Below, one piece after another: positions 1 through 8,606 of a stretch of 64,000 nucleotides of DNA. Numbering within the stretch: the stretch's first letter is position 1; the number at the start of each line of letters is the position of its first letter. This DNA comes from Lysobacter gummosus (GTDB lineage: Bacteria > Pseudomonadota > Gammaproteobacteria > Xanthomonadales > Xanthomonadaceae): contig NZ_CP011131.1 of assembly GCF_001442805.1 (NCBI RefSeq), forward strand, positions 2,294,001-2,358,000. Reading direction: 5' to 3'. The notes beneath the pieces are model-generated. The model was given only the letters and a program-made list of their open reading frames with translations. It searched no databases and was not told the origin of the DNA. The translations under genes were made by a program, and so were the position numbers.

Positions 1-27
1 GATCGGGTGGCTGATTCGATGCGGCCG

Positions 28-267
28 TCAGCCGGCGCGGCGCAAGCGCGCCCAGATCGACAGGCTTACGCCCAGCACGATCACGGCCGCGTCGATAATC
101 AGAGCGACGCTGCTGCGCTGTACGCGGAAATAGCGGCCCTTGGCGACGTGAACGACGCCGTCGTGAAAGTGCAGGTACAGATCCGCGGCCAGCAGCGACA
201 AACCGCAGATCGACACTATCGCGCCGATCCAGAGAGCCGCCAGGCGAAGGTGATCGGCTTGCGGCAT
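28..267 (-). CDS. small two-TM membrane protein, unknown function
   Basis: This 79-residue ORF encodes two hydrophobic helices, about residues 9-28 and 53-73, separated by a short polar loop (YLHFHDGVVHVAKGRYFRVQ). That pattern fits a small inner-membrane protein. It lies 58 bp downstream of the GNAT gene on the same strand and may be the last gene of the EamA-GNAT operon. I do not recognise the family. The overlapping plus-strand ORF has a scrambled Arg/Ala-rich translation, which favours this reading. Confidence 0.55.
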   Translation of the reverse strand: MPQADHLRLAALWIGAIVSICGLSLLAADLYLHFHDGVVHVAKGRYFRVQRSSVALIIDAAVIVLGVSLSIWARLRRAG

Positions 268-325
268 CGGGTCGTCGGCTCGTCGCGGCGGAGTGCCGGA
301 TGCTAACGCGCGCCGCGACGCCGGC

Positions 326-751
326 TCAATCCGCGCTCACCACGCCCTTGGCGAGCGCGCCGGCTTCGTCGGCGAAAATCGCCATCGCGGTGTTCATGCG
401 CTTGAAGCCGAGCCGGCGATAGAAGCCTTCCTTGCCGGGATTGGCGTACAGAATGATCTTGCGATGCCCGGCCGCGCGTTGACGCAGATGCTCGACGATG
501 GCCTTGCCCAGGCCCGTGCCCTGGTAATCCGGATGCACGGCGATATCGCACAGATACGCGCAATCCACGCCGTCGGCGAGGGCGCGGCCGGCGCCGACCA
601 GGCGGCCGTGTTCGTAGACCAGACTGACGTAGCGGCTGTTGCCGAAGGTGGTGCGCAGATCCTCGGGACTCTTCTCGCCGAGCGGGGCGATGCGGTACAG
701 CGCCGACAGTTCGTTCCAGTCGGTGTCGTCGATGCGCTCGATCCATTGCAT
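326..751 (-). CDS. GNAT family N-acetyltransferase
   Basis: Predicted cytoplasmic acetyl-CoA-dependent N-acetyltransferase of 141 residues, a normal length for a single GNAT domain. Motif A is clear: CDIAVHPDYQGTGLGKAIVE (residues 68-87) holds the Q/R-x-x-G-x-G/A pyrophosphate-binding loop (Q77 to G82). The C-terminal FYRRLGF (110-116) is the usual motif B/CoA-proximal element. The substrate cannot be deduced. It begins 20 bp after the stop of the EamA transporter gene on the same strand, so the two are probably co-transcribed, a common exporter-plus-modifier pairing. Confidence 0.9.
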   Translation of the reverse strand: MQWIERIDDTDWNELSALYRIAPLGEKSPEDLRTTFGNSRYVSLVYEHGRLVGAGRALADGVDCAYLCDIAVHPDYQGTGLGKAIVEHLRQRAAGHRKIILYANPGKEGFYRRLGFKRMNTAMAIFADEAGALAKGVVSAD

Positions 752-771
752 GGGATGCTCTCCGTAAAGTG

Positions 772-1674
772 TCAGTGCGCGGCGCGCTGGTTGAGCGCCA
801 GGCTGCCCAGGATCAGCACGCCGGCCACGGCCATGCTCGCGGTCACCGGTTCATCCAGCAGCAGCCAGGCCCAGGCGACGCCGAACAGCGGAATCAGGTA
901 GGTCACCATCGAAGTGCGCGCCGCGCCGATGCGCGCGACCAGGCGATAGAACAGCACGTAGGCCAGGCCCGTGCACAACACGCCGAGCATCAGCGCCGCG
1001 GCCCAAGGGCGCGCGCCGATCGCATGCGCCGGCCAATTCGCGATCGCCAGCGGCAGCATCAGCAACGCGGCGCTGCCCAGCGTCGCCGAAGCGACCGCCG
1101 CCGCCGGCAGACCGGCCAGATGGCGACGCACCAGATTCAAGCCGACGCCGTACAAGAACGCCGCCGCGCAGCCCGCCGCCACCGCCCAGCCGATGCTGGC
1201 GCCGGCGGTCTTGCCCGCCGCCAACACCGCGACGCCGGCGAAACCGCTCGCCAATGCGAGCGCGCGCCGGCTGCCGATTTTTTCGCCGAATAACATGAAA
1301 CCGACCAGCGCGGTGAACAGCACCGTCATCGCGCTGGTGATCGCGCCGATCCCGGCCGGCGCGCGTTCGGCGCCCCAGGCGAACAGCGTGAACGGCACCG
1401 CCGAGTTGATCGCGCCGATCAAGGCCAGCTTCGGCCACAGCCGCAGCGGGAACTGCGCGCGCGCTTTCCACAGCAGCGGCGCCAACACCAGCGCGCCCAG
1501 CGCCAGCCGCAGCTCGACCAGCGCGACGGGCCCGAACTGCGGCGCGGCCACGCGCATGAACAGGAACGACACGCCCCAGATCGAGGCGAGCGCGCACAGC
1601 TCCAGAGGGCTGAGCCAGTCGCGCAGCCCGGTGCGGGGCCGGGACAGGCCGGCGGCGGTGGCGAGATGGCTCAT
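772..1674 (-). CDS. DMT superfamily (EamA) transporter
   Basis: A 300-residue integral membrane protein with about ten predicted helices in two EamA repeats, typical of drug/metabolite exporters such as RhaT/YdcZ-like proteins. Family-like segments include ELCALASIWGVSFLFMRV near the N-terminus and LLLDEPVTASMAVAGVLI near the end. The start is supported by AGGAG 5-9 nt upstream. The likely role is export of a small metabolite or amino acid, with unknown substrate. It heads an operon with a GNAT acetyltransferase. Upstream sequence contains a direct repeat that may be an operator. Confidence 0.9.
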   Translation of the reverse strand: MSHLATAAGLSRPRTGLRDWLSPLELCALASIWGVSFLFMRVAAPQFGPVALVELRLALGALVLAPLLWKARAQFPLRLWPKLALIGAINSAVPFTLFAWGAERAPAGIGAITSAMTVLFTALVGFMLFGEKIGSRRALALASGFAGVAVLAAGKTAGASIGWAVAAGCAAAFLYGVGLNLVRRHLAGLPAAAVASATLGSAALLMLPLAIANWPAHAIGARPWAAALMLGVLCTGLAYVLFYRLVARIGAARTSMVTYLIPLFGVAWAWLLLDEPVTASMAVAGVLILGSLALNQRAAH

Positions 1675-1726
1675 GGCGACTCCTGGGCTGATCCGATGCG
1701 ATCAGCTTAGGGCGGTTGTGGACCCT

Positions 1727-1767
1727 GGGATGAGCCAGTTGCCTGGACTTATATGGAGCCAGTTTGG
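1727..1767. promoter_or_regulatory. direct repeat, candidate operator upstream of the EamA gene
   Basis: Two copies of GAGCCAGTT (1732-1740 and 1756-1764) lie 24 bp apart, each preceded by an ATGR-like stretch (GGGATGAGCCAGTT, ATATGGAGCCAGTT). They sit 58-91 bp upstream of the EamA start codon. Paired direct repeats of this kind are typical of MocR/GntR regulators controlling small exporters, but no such regulator gene is present next door. The assignment is inference. Confidence 0.4.
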
Positions 1768-1955
1768 CCGGTTGCCCTCAGCGCCTGAGCGGCCGGGACC
1801 GGGCTGGCGAGAGATAGGCGCGGCGGTAAATTTGGGCGCGCGCTGTCGCGAACCCGCTATCGCGAGCAGGCGAAACAATGGTGGACAAGGCGCCGCGCTG
1901 ATCCGCGCGGCCGCACATTCGACTCAAGCCGGCGCCCATGCGCGCCGGCCCGGCC

Positions 1956-2819
1956 TCAATGCCCGCCCGGCGGATACTTCTCGCCGTACTTCAGCTCCAC
2001 CGGCACGAACGTGGTCAGGTTGATCGGGCAGTTGAAGTAGTCCGAATGCGCGCACAGGAAGCTGTACATCGTGTTCAAGTTGACGGTCATGGTCTTCGGC
2101 GCGGCGCCGGGTTCGAACGTGACTCCGACCGCGCGGCCGCCGCCGTAGCTGGTTTTCTTCGAGGTCTTGTCGGTCACGAACATCAGCACGTGGTTGATCT
2201 TCGACCAGTCGCGCTCCTTGTTGAACGCGCGCAAGGTGTAGGTCTTGCCCTGGATCGGCAGCTGCACGTCGCCGATCCAGTACATCAGCCCGGTGTGATT
2301 GCGCGAATCCAGATGGCTCACGCCGACCGGCACGTCCTTGCGGGTGAAGGTGGCGGTGACCACGCCCTTGGGATCGTAGGGAAAGAACGACATCCCCTTG
2401 TAGTGCGTGGCGACCCGCGCCGGGTTGTACAGCCAGACCTTGAGCGAATCTTCGTAGACGGTGCCGCGCACGGTCAGGCCGTTGGGCAGCGCCTGCTGCT
2501 GATCCTTGGCCTTGAGCAGATCGGTGGCCGCCACGCCCGGGCCTTCGACGATCGCCTTGCCGTCGCGATAGCCGACGCGCACTTCGTCCTTGCCGCCGGC
2601 GTCTTTGGCCCAGCGCGCGTCGGCCGGTTTCTGTCCGGCGGGCAGATGCGCGCTGGCGCCGGCGGCGATGACGGTCACGTCCTGGATCGCGTACATCCCG
2701 GTCGGCCCGCTGGCCTGCTGGATCATCGCGGCGCGAAAGGCGTCCCAGTCCTGGCGCGGGTCGGCGTGCGCCGCGCAGGACAGTCCGAACAACAAGGCCG
2801 AATACAGTAACGGGCGCAT
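1956..2819 (-). CDS. secreted protein of unknown function
   Basis: A 287-residue protein with a good Sec signal peptide (MRPLLYSALLFGLSCAAHA, cleavage before D20). The mature part is mixed alpha/beta-like with no motif I recognise. The C-terminal third holds a cysteine pair (FLCAHSDYFNCPINLTTFVP), suggesting a disulfide and a periplasmic or extracellular location. It appears monocistronic. A CCCCGAAAGTAGGGG element lies about 60 bp upstream of the start. The antisense ORF over the same stretch has low-complexity composition and was discarded. Confidence 0.8.
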   Translation of the reverse strand: MRPLLYSALLFGLSCAAHADPRQDWDAFRAAMIQQASGPTGMYAIQDVTVIAAGASAHLPAGQKPADARWAKDAGGKDEVRVGYRDGKAIVEGPGVAATDLLKAKDQQQALPNGLTVRGTVYEDSLKVWLYNPARVATHYKGMSFFPYDPKGVVTATFTRKDVPVGVSHLDSRNHTGLMYWIGDVQLPIQGKTYTLRAFNKERDWSKINHVLMFVTDKTSKKTSYGGGRAVGVTFEPGAAPKTMTVNLNTMYSFLCAHSDYFNCPINLTTFVPVELKYGEKYPPGGH

Positions 2820-2876
2820 GGGCGGGTCTCGTTGAAGGGCGGGGCGACTGTGCCAGCAGTGGGCGCGGCGCGCCTG

Positions 2877-2892
2877 CCCCGAAAGTAGGGGG
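2877..2892. promoter_or_regulatory. G/C-bounded imperfect palindrome upstream of the secreted-protein gene
   Basis: CCCCGAAAGTAGGGG (read CCCCTACTTTCGGGG on the minus strand) is located 58 bp upstream of the start at 2819. It is a plausible regulator site by position and symmetry. A related but longer element occurs at 33765-33785. The binding factor is unknown. Confidence 0.3.
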
Positions 2893-2992
2893 AGCGAGGT
2901 GACAATTAACCGCCGATGGGCTGCGGTGCATGTACTGCATTGTCATAAGCCGACGAACGGTGGCGGCGCGCGCGCCGCCGACCGTCGCGGTC

Positions 2993-3319
2993 TCATTCGC
3001 CGTCGCGCGCTTGCCCCGACGTCGCACGCAGGCCCGCGGCGCGCTCCACCGCCTCGATCCCCGCCAGCATCCGCGTCCGCGCCGCCGGATTGGCCGAATG
3101 CACGGCGATCCGCGGCGGCACGAAGCCGCGTTCGATCACCGCGCGCTCGATCCAGACGATCACGTCGTAACCGGTGCCGCGCGCGTCGTCGCCGAGGTCG
3201 TGATCCAGGCTCAGCTCGGCGACATCGCCGGTTTCCAGCAGCGCGATGGCTTCGTCCGGCCAATAGACGCGCCGCCAACCCGGCGGCGTCACGCGTTCGT
3301 CATCGAGATATACGCGCAT
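2993..3319 (-). CDS. cyclic-phosphate-processing receiver-domain protein
   Basis: A 108-residue protein beginning MRVYLDDERVTPPGW. It carries the hallmark set of the cyclic-phosphate-processing receiver family: YLDDER near the N-terminus, LSLDHDLGDD near residue 45 and VHSANPAARTRM near residue 77. This family is a receiver-like fold predicted to act on or sense cyclic or terminal phosphates rather than serve as a phospho-acceptor in a two-component pair. The ORF stays open to 3469, but the conserved strand begins at M (3317-3319), so the shorter start was chosen. No partner kinase or RNA-repair gene is adjacent. Confidence 0.75.
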   Translation of the reverse strand: MRVYLDDERVTPPGWRRVYWPDEAIALLETGDVAELSLDHDLGDDARGTGYDVIVWIERAVIERGFVPPRIAVHSANPAARTRMLAGIEAVERAAGLRATSGQARDGE

Positions 3320-3624
3320 CGTCCGCGGTCCCTGGCGAGAGTCGCCGCATCCTGACACCGCATCGATCGCATCGGCAAGATCGCCGCCGCGCGCGGCATA
3401 TGGCGAAAACTGCGGGCGCGGTCGGATTCCAGTGAGCGCTGTCGCACGATTCGGAATATCCGCGCTCACGGCGTGTCCTCCATAACCTGCCCGCGGGCGT
3501 TATCAGACGACACGGATGTCGTCTGCGGCGACATCCCTTGTTCGTTCCCGGTTGCGGTTTCGAATGCGCGCCGCACTGGCGCCGCGGTTTCGATACGGCG
3601 CCGATCCTGATCACGGAGCCCTGC

Positions 3625-4266
3625 ATGTCCTCGTTGTTGTCGCCCGCCGAACTGGCCTGGTACGTCACCGGGCGTTTTTACCGCACCGGCGAAGGTTGGC
3701 TGGCCGACTACGGCTATTTCCTGCATCTGTCGGGCATCGTCGGGGATATGTTCGACAGCGAACCCGGCGAGGGCGCGGCGTATTTCACCTTCGCGGCCAA
3801 GCCGTTCAAGGCGCGCGCGGTCAGCAACGGCGCCTTGAACCTAGCGCTGGACCCGGTCGGGGAGTTCTCGGTGTATCTGCAGCGCGTACCGGGCGGCGAT
3901 TTCGACCGGCCAGAGTCGTTCGCGCAGGGCGAGCGCATCGCCACGTTCCGGCGCACCGGGCTGGTGGTCGGCAGCACGGTGAGCGCGCAGGTCGGCGGCG
4001 CCTCGGTGCCGGTGTTGGGCGACAACGTGTTCAGCGCCCGCCTGATCGACAGCCGCGCCTTCGAGTTCCAGGGCGCGCGTTACGACCTGGCCCGGATCCT
4101 GGGCCGCGGGGTCACCCAATTCGGTACCTCGGCCACGGTCCCCGTCGCATTTCCGGCACACGGAACGCATCCGCCCAGGTACGAACTCGTATTGCCGTTT
4201 ACAGGGTCGGCGATCGCCTTGGCCGGGAATCCCGGCGGCATCGTCGAAAGCGTGATTGGCAACTGA
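3625..4266 (+). CDS. hypothetical protein upstream of a PAAR gene
   Basis: A 213-residue protein starting MSSLLSPAELAWYVTGRFY; the frame is open upstream to 3538 but the extra residues look like noise. It has no signal peptide or strong membrane segment. Tyr/Phe-rich N-terminal sequence is followed by a strand-rich Gly/Val body (VGSTVSAQVGGASVPVLGDN). I do not recognise the family. It lies 140 bp upstream of a PAAR-domain gene on the same strand, so it may be linked to type VI secretion (adaptor, effector or immunity). That is only guilt by association. Confidence 0.7.
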   Translation: MSSLLSPAELAWYVTGRFYRTGEGWLADYGYFLHLSGIVGDMFDSEPGEGAAYFTFAAKPFKARAVSNGALNLALDPVGEFSVYLQRVPGGDFDRPESFAQGERIATFRRTGLVVGSTVSAQVGGASVPVLGDNVFSARLIDSRAFEFQGARYDLARILGRGVTQFGTSATVPVAFPAHGTHPPRYELVLPFTGSAIALAGNPGGIVESVIGN

Positions 4267-4406
4267 TAATTGCTATTAATTGCAATCGAAAATACCGTTC
4301 TAGATGACCCTGGTCGAAGAATGCGCAGCGATCGATCACGCAGGCGATGCGGAGCCGTTACAGCGTCGTGCAGGCAGGGCTGGAGCATTCGGGAAGGAGG
4401 TGGGCG

Positions 4407-4703
4407 ATGACCCGTTACTGGATCAAGGTCGGCGATACAACCAGCGGTGGCGGCACCGTGCTCAGCGGCGCGGCCCACGACCCGGCCGGCGGCCTGGCCT
4501 GGGCACGCATCGGCGACGCGGTGCAATGCGGCGTGCACGGCATGACCACCATCGTGACCGGCGACAGCGAGCATCCGATCGACGGCCGCGCGGCCGCGCG
4601 CCACGGCGATTTCTGCGCCTGCGGCTGCATCCTGATTTCGCGCAGCCAGATTCAATGCATCGCCGAGATGGGCGGCGGTTTCGCCGCGGCGCGGGAGATG
4701 TAG
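4407..4703 (+). CDS. PAAR-domain protein (type VI secretion spike tip)
   Basis: A 98-residue stand-alone PAAR protein. Pro/Ala-x-x-Arg-type turns and Gly/Cys/His-rich strands are visible: VLSGAAHDPAGG, ARIGDAVQCGVHGMTTIV, AARHGDFCACGCIL. PAAR proteins cap the VgrG spike of type VI secretion systems and bind zinc through His/Cys at the tip; the C and H residues here fit. The start is fixed by a strong GGAAGGAGG Shine-Dalgarno 6 nt upstream (4392-4400). No other T6SS gene lies in the window, so this is an orphan. Confidence 0.85.
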   Translation: MTRYWIKVGDTTSGGGTVLSGAAHDPAGGLAWARIGDAVQCGVHGMTTIVTGDSEHPIDGRAAARHGDFCACGCILISRSQIQCIAEMGGGFAAAREM

Positions 4704-4790
4704 CCGGATCCAGCGGCGCATGCGCGGCGCGGCGGCGCCGGCTAGACTCCGCGCGGGCGGCGTCGCCCGGGTTTCAGGATCAACCGCCGC

Positions 4791-5384
4791 ATGGATCTGG
4801 CGTTATTCGATTTCGACGGCACCATCACCCATCGCGAAACCTTTCCGGGTTTCGTCCGCGCCAGCGTCGGCCGCCGCCGTCTGTGGCTGGGCAATGTCCT
4901 GCTCGCGCCGCATGTGATCGGCTACAAGCTGGGCTGGGTCTCGGGCCAGGCGGTGCGCCGGCGCATCGTCGCGTTCGGCTATCGCGGCCGGCGCGAGCAG
5001 GAGGTACGCGTCGCCGCCGCGCGTTATCTGGATGAGGTGGTCGCTACGCAACTGCGGCCCGAAGCGATGCAGCGCATCGCATGGCATCGCGAGCGCGGCG
5101 ATCGCATCGTCGTGGTCACGGCCAATCTCGAACTGTTCGTTTCGGCCTGGTGTGACGCACAGGGGCTGGAATACATCTGCTCGCATCTGGAAACCCGCGA
5201 CGGCGTGCTGACCGGCCGCTATCTGGGCCGCGATTGCTGCGGCGCGGAGAAGCCGCGACGGGTACGCGAGCGCATCGAGCTGAGCGACTACGGCAGTGTG
5301 TACGCCTACGGCGACACGGTCGAGGATCTGGACTTGCTGGCATTGGCCGATCGCAAGTATTACCGCTGGCGGGAAGTGGCCTGA
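4791..5384 (+). CDS. HAD-IB family phosphatase (SerB-like)
   Basis: A 197-residue cytoplasmic HAD hydrolase. Motif I is DFDGT (D7-x-D9), giving the nucleophile and general acid. Motif II is VVVTANLELF (Thr), motif III is in GAEKPRRVRERI (Lys), and motif IV is GDTVEDLDLLALAD, with acidic Mg2+ ligands. The IB arrangement with the helical cap between motifs I and II matches SerB/CicA-like phosphatases. The substrate is not determinable; phosphoserine, phosphoethanolamine and phospholipid head groups are typical in the family. It is an isolated plus-strand gene. Confidence 0.88.
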   Translation: MDLALFDFDGTITHRETFPGFVRASVGRRRLWLGNVLLAPHVIGYKLGWVSGQAVRRRIVAFGYRGRREQEVRVAAARYLDEVVATQLRPEAMQRIAWHRERGDRIVVVTANLELFVSAWCDAQGLEYICSHLETRDGVLTGRYLGRDCCGAEKPRRVRERIELSDYGSVYAYGDTVEDLDLLALADRKYYRWREVA

Positions 5385-5602
5385 TCGCGGCGTCTGCGTT
5401 GTCGGTCCGAAACGTGGGCGCGGCGCGCGATCCGTGCGCGCGAACAAAAGCAGAGCGCCGTCAGCCCGACCGGGCGCGGGATGATAGGGGGCGCCGGAGC
5501 AGGCTGCGACGCTCTGCATGATGGAGAACGCGCGCGTATCGCCGTTGTGAATCGCGGCCGGTTCGCCGCCGCGCGGCCCAGGCGGCGAATCCCGCGATCG
5601 GC

Positions 5603-6967
5603 TCAACGCCGATAGCGGTTGGAACTGCCGTCCGCGCGCAGGGTTTCCAGCGCCGTCACCCGGCCGTCGTCGCCGCGCTCGAAGCGCACGCGCAGGCCCG
5701 GGTTGCCATCGACGAAGAACAGATCGCGCTGCAGTGCGATCAGCGTTTGCGGCGGACGCTGGCCGTTGCGCAATACCAGTTGCCCGCCGTCGGCGCCGAT
5801 CTGGATGCGATCGTATTGGCCCAGGTAATCGGCGGCGGCCGGCGTGTCGCGGTTCGGCGCGGACTGCGCGCGCAGCGCTTCCAGGGTCCAGCGCGCGTCC
5901 AGCGTGTCGGCGCCGGCCGGCGCCGCGGCGATCACCCGTTCCAGCGCCAGTTGCTGCGCGGTCTGCAGCGCCTCGCGCTGCGGCACCGCGACATCCGGGG
6001 CGACGCCGCTGCCTTCCCAGTTCTTGTGCGTGATCGGATTGGTCGGCGAGCCGCTGGCAACGAACACGCTGAAGCCGTCCTTCAAAGCGATATCTCCGCC
6101 GGGATTGGCCGCGCCGGCGCTGGCCTCGCCGATCACTTTCGCCCGGCCCGCGCTTTGCAGGGTGTAGGCCAGCGCTTCGGCCGCCGAGGCGGTGCGCGGG
6201 CTGGTCAGCAGATACAGCGGCACTTGCAGGCGCGGGTCGCGATACCAGTCGCGCGGGGCTTCGCTGTCGCTGCGCATGCGCTCGCCTTCGCGCCAGCGGA
6301 AGGTGTTGTAGATGTCGGCGTTCCTGGCGGTGAAGGCGCTGGTCAGATAGCCGACCGCGGCCGGCGAGCCGCCGCCGTTGTCGCGCAGGTCGATGATCAC
6401 CGCGTCGGTGGCGACGATGAGCTGCAAGGCCGCGTCGAGCGCGCGCCGCGCCGGCGCGTTGGCATCGCCGAAGGCGAAGTCGGGAAGCTCGCGCAGATCG
6501 ATATAGCCCAGATTGCCCGGCAGCACTTCGACCTTGCGCAGGCCGTAGTTGCCGCGGCGGCTGAAATCCACCGGCGCAGGTCCCGCCGCGGGCCCGGGCC
6601 CGGGCCCGGGTGCGGCGCCCGGCGGCGGCAACCGGCGATGGCCCTGCGGCGCCGGGCCCGGTTGCGCCGGGTCGCGCCAGTTGACGCGGAAGTGCGCGTC
6701 CAGCGGATGCAGGCGATCGCTCAGCGCGGTGGCCAGATCGCGCGGGTCCGCATAGCGGTCGTAACGGCCCTGGGCGGCTTCGCCGCGCAGTTCCTCGGCG
6801 ATGGCACGCGCGCGCTGCGCATCGTAGAAATTGCGTTCGATCGCCGAGGCGACGTCGGCGACAGCGTCGCGCGGCGATACAGCACCGGCCTGGGCGGCGC
6901 CGGCCAACAGCAACAGCCCCAGCAGCGAAGACAGACGGGACAGCGACGGATGCAGTGCCTTGCGCAT
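5603..6967 (-). CDS. S41 family peptidase, secreted
   Basis: A 454-residue protein with a signal peptide (MRKALHPSLSRLSSLLGLLL then AGAAQA). The N-terminal helical region (about 30-110) resembles the retinoid-binding-protein-like domain of S41 enzymes. It is followed by a Pro/Gly linker (about 115-145) encoded by a repetitive GGGCCC tract at 6591-6610. The catalytic core includes YIDLRELPDF, VIIDLRDNGGG and LTSPRTASAAEALAYTLQ with the presumed nucleophile Ser. No PDZ domain is obvious. The start at 6967 precedes a clear signal sequence; upstream in-frame residues look spurious. It is 104 bp downstream of the Ntn-hydrolase gene and may share its transcript. Confidence 0.88.
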   Translation of the reverse strand: MRKALHPSLSRLSSLLGLLLLAGAAQAGAVSPRDAVADVASAIERNFYDAQRARAIAEELRGEAAQGRYDRYADPRDLATALSDRLHPLDAHFRVNWRDPAQPGPAPQGHRRLPPPGAAPGPGPGPAAGPAPVDFSRRGNYGLRKVEVLPGNLGYIDLRELPDFAFGDANAPARRALDAALQLIVATDAVIIDLRDNGGGSPAAVGYLTSAFTARNADIYNTFRWREGERMRSDSEAPRDWYRDPRLQVPLYLLTSPRTASAAEALAYTLQSAGRAKVIGEASAGAANPGGDIALKDGFSVFVASGSPTNPITHKNWEGSGVAPDVAVPQREALQTAQQLALERVIAAAPAGADTLDARWTLEALRAQSAPNRDTPAAADYLGQYDRIQIGADGGQLVLRNGQRPPQTLIALQRDLFFVDGNPGLRVRFERGDDGRVTALETLRADGSSNRYRR

Positions 6968-7071
6968 TGGATTCTCCTGTGTGGACCCGTCGCGCGAGGG
7001 CGCGACGGGCGGCATTCGATCGGCCTTTCCGACACGGATGCGCGCAGGCGCCGGAGCGTCGCAACGCGGGC

Positions 7072-8202
7072 TCAGGCAAAGCTGCTGGAGGCGTCGTTGT
7101 ACCAGGCGCCGGGCGAGGGCAGCACCGGGATCGTCTTCAGCGCCGACATCTTGACGCTGCCGCCGCCGAAATCGACCTCGCTCAGATCGACCTTCTGCAC
7201 GGTGGGATTGAACGCGGAGCTGAAGTAATAGACCGCGTTGGTGTGATCGCGCGCGACCTGCCACATGGTCCAGTCGCCGACCGTGGGCGCGGCGGCGCTG
7301 GTGGCCGGGCTGATCAAGGCACTGGCGTAGGGCGTGGCCTGGATGATCTGCACCAGCGACAGCGCGGCGCTGACGATGGTCTGGGTGCTGCCGGTCGCGC
7401 CGGCATCGGGCACGGTGGGCAGCCAGCCGGTGCCGTCGCTGGGCAGCTTGCCGTAGCCTTTGCGTAAGGTCGCGGCCTTGACGAAGCGCGAGGCCGACAT
7501 GATGTCGCCGGGCAGGCCGAGCAGGCCGGCGCCGACCGGCGGGCCGGAGGTGTTGGTGCTGGAGGTGCCGCTGCCTTCGACATTAAGGTTGACGTAGTCG
7601 GCCAGATTGGTGCGCTGCCAGTCGTAGGTCGGAGAGTTGGTCAGCACGCCGTCCTGGGTCGCGCCGTTGTCGTAGCTGGGCGGATAGACGTTCATCGCGC
7701 CGTCGATGAATTCGATCACCACGCTGGCCCCGGTCGGATCGGTGGCGATGAAATGCAGGGGCTTGTACAGATCCGAGCCCGGCGCCGGGCCGATGACGTT
7801 GATGCCGGCCAAGGCCGGCACTACCTCATCGACGGTGGCGAACTGGCTCATGATCCACGCGCCCAGGTCGTAGTACTCCAGCGCATTGCTGCTGGCGCTG
7901 GCGGCGTAGCTGGTGCCGGGCAGCCACAGCGAAGCGCAGGACAAGCCGGCGCTGTTGATGCCATCGACGAAGCACGGGAACACCGGCATGCCGGACGGAT
8001 CGGCGAGGGCGACGAAGCCGTAAGTGCCGGTCCACGACACCGACCCGTTCTTGATCAGCGGAAAAACTTGCTGCGCGGGCACCAGGTACATCGAGGTCTT
8101 CATCACCCCGGTCAGTTCCATGCAGCGCGAGGAGATGTACTGGGTGGCGCTGCCGCCGGTGGCGGGGATGTTCGGAACGGCCAACAAGAAATTAGTGCAC
8201 AT
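7072..8202 (-). CDS. choloylglycine-hydrolase-like Ntn amide C-N hydrolase
   Basis: A 376-residue protein beginning MCTNFLL. Cys2 directly after the initiator Met is the N-terminal nucleophile of the linear amide C-N hydrolase (bile salt hydrolase/penicillin V acylase) family. SSRCMELTG (about 24-32) fits the conserved R-x-M-D/E motif. There is no signal peptide, so this is a cytosolic form unless exported by another route. The start is fixed by the Cys2 requirement and an AGGAG Shine-Dalgarno. Possible substrates are N-acyl amides, such as acyl-homoserine lactones or beta-lactam-like compounds. Specificity cannot be read from sequence. Confidence 0.85.
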   Translation of the reverse strand: MCTNFLLAVPNIPATGGSATQYISSRCMELTGVMKTSMYLVPAQQVFPLIKNGSVSWTGTYGFVALADPSGMPVFPCFVDGINSAGLSCASLWLPGTSYAASASSNALEYYDLGAWIMSQFATVDEVVPALAGINVIGPAPGSDLYKPLHFIATDPTGASVVIEFIDGAMNVYPPSYDNGATQDGVLTNSPTYDWQRTNLADYVNLNVEGSGTSSTNTSGPPVGAGLLGLPGDIMSASRFVKAATLRKGYGKLPSDGTGWLPTVPDAGATGSTQTIVSAALSLVQIIQATPYASALISPATSAAAPTVGDWTMWQVARDHTNAVYYFSSAFNPTVQKVDLSEVDFGGGSVKMSALKTIPVLPSPGAWYNDASSSFA

Positions 8203-8606
8203 GCGTAGCTCCTGTCCTGGGCGATAGAAAAAGGGACGAGTCGGTGCGGCGGAATGTCGCGGCCGCTGCGTTGCGTCGTGCGGAGACTTGCGGTGCGATC
8301 GAACGGGTAAAACCGGCCGCCGCGGCGGGGCGCGGCGATCAAGCCAGACCGTGCCGGAGGCGACGGCGGAATAAACAACGCGGCGACGGCGCGCATGCGG
8401 CCAGGGGCGGCTGACTTTCATGACCCGAGGCGTCGTCGGCGGCGGTGGAGTTCGGCCCGGCCTGCGGCGCGCGGGCCACTTCCGCGATTCGCGGATCGGG
8501 TTTAGTGTTGCTTTTGGCACGCGCAGTACGTGCCCGCGGCGGCCATGCTGCCCGCACGTCGGCCCGTGGCGGCCGGCTCGACTCACATCCAGGGACCGGT
8601 CGGCGC
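8203..8606. other. 404-bp intergenic region
   Basis: This gap lies between the divergently transcribed Ntn-hydrolase gene and a small membrane-protein gene. Short ORFs on both strands give Arg/Pro/Ala-rich translations without features. It presumably holds both promoters. No clear repeat or terminator was seen. Confidence 0.5.
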
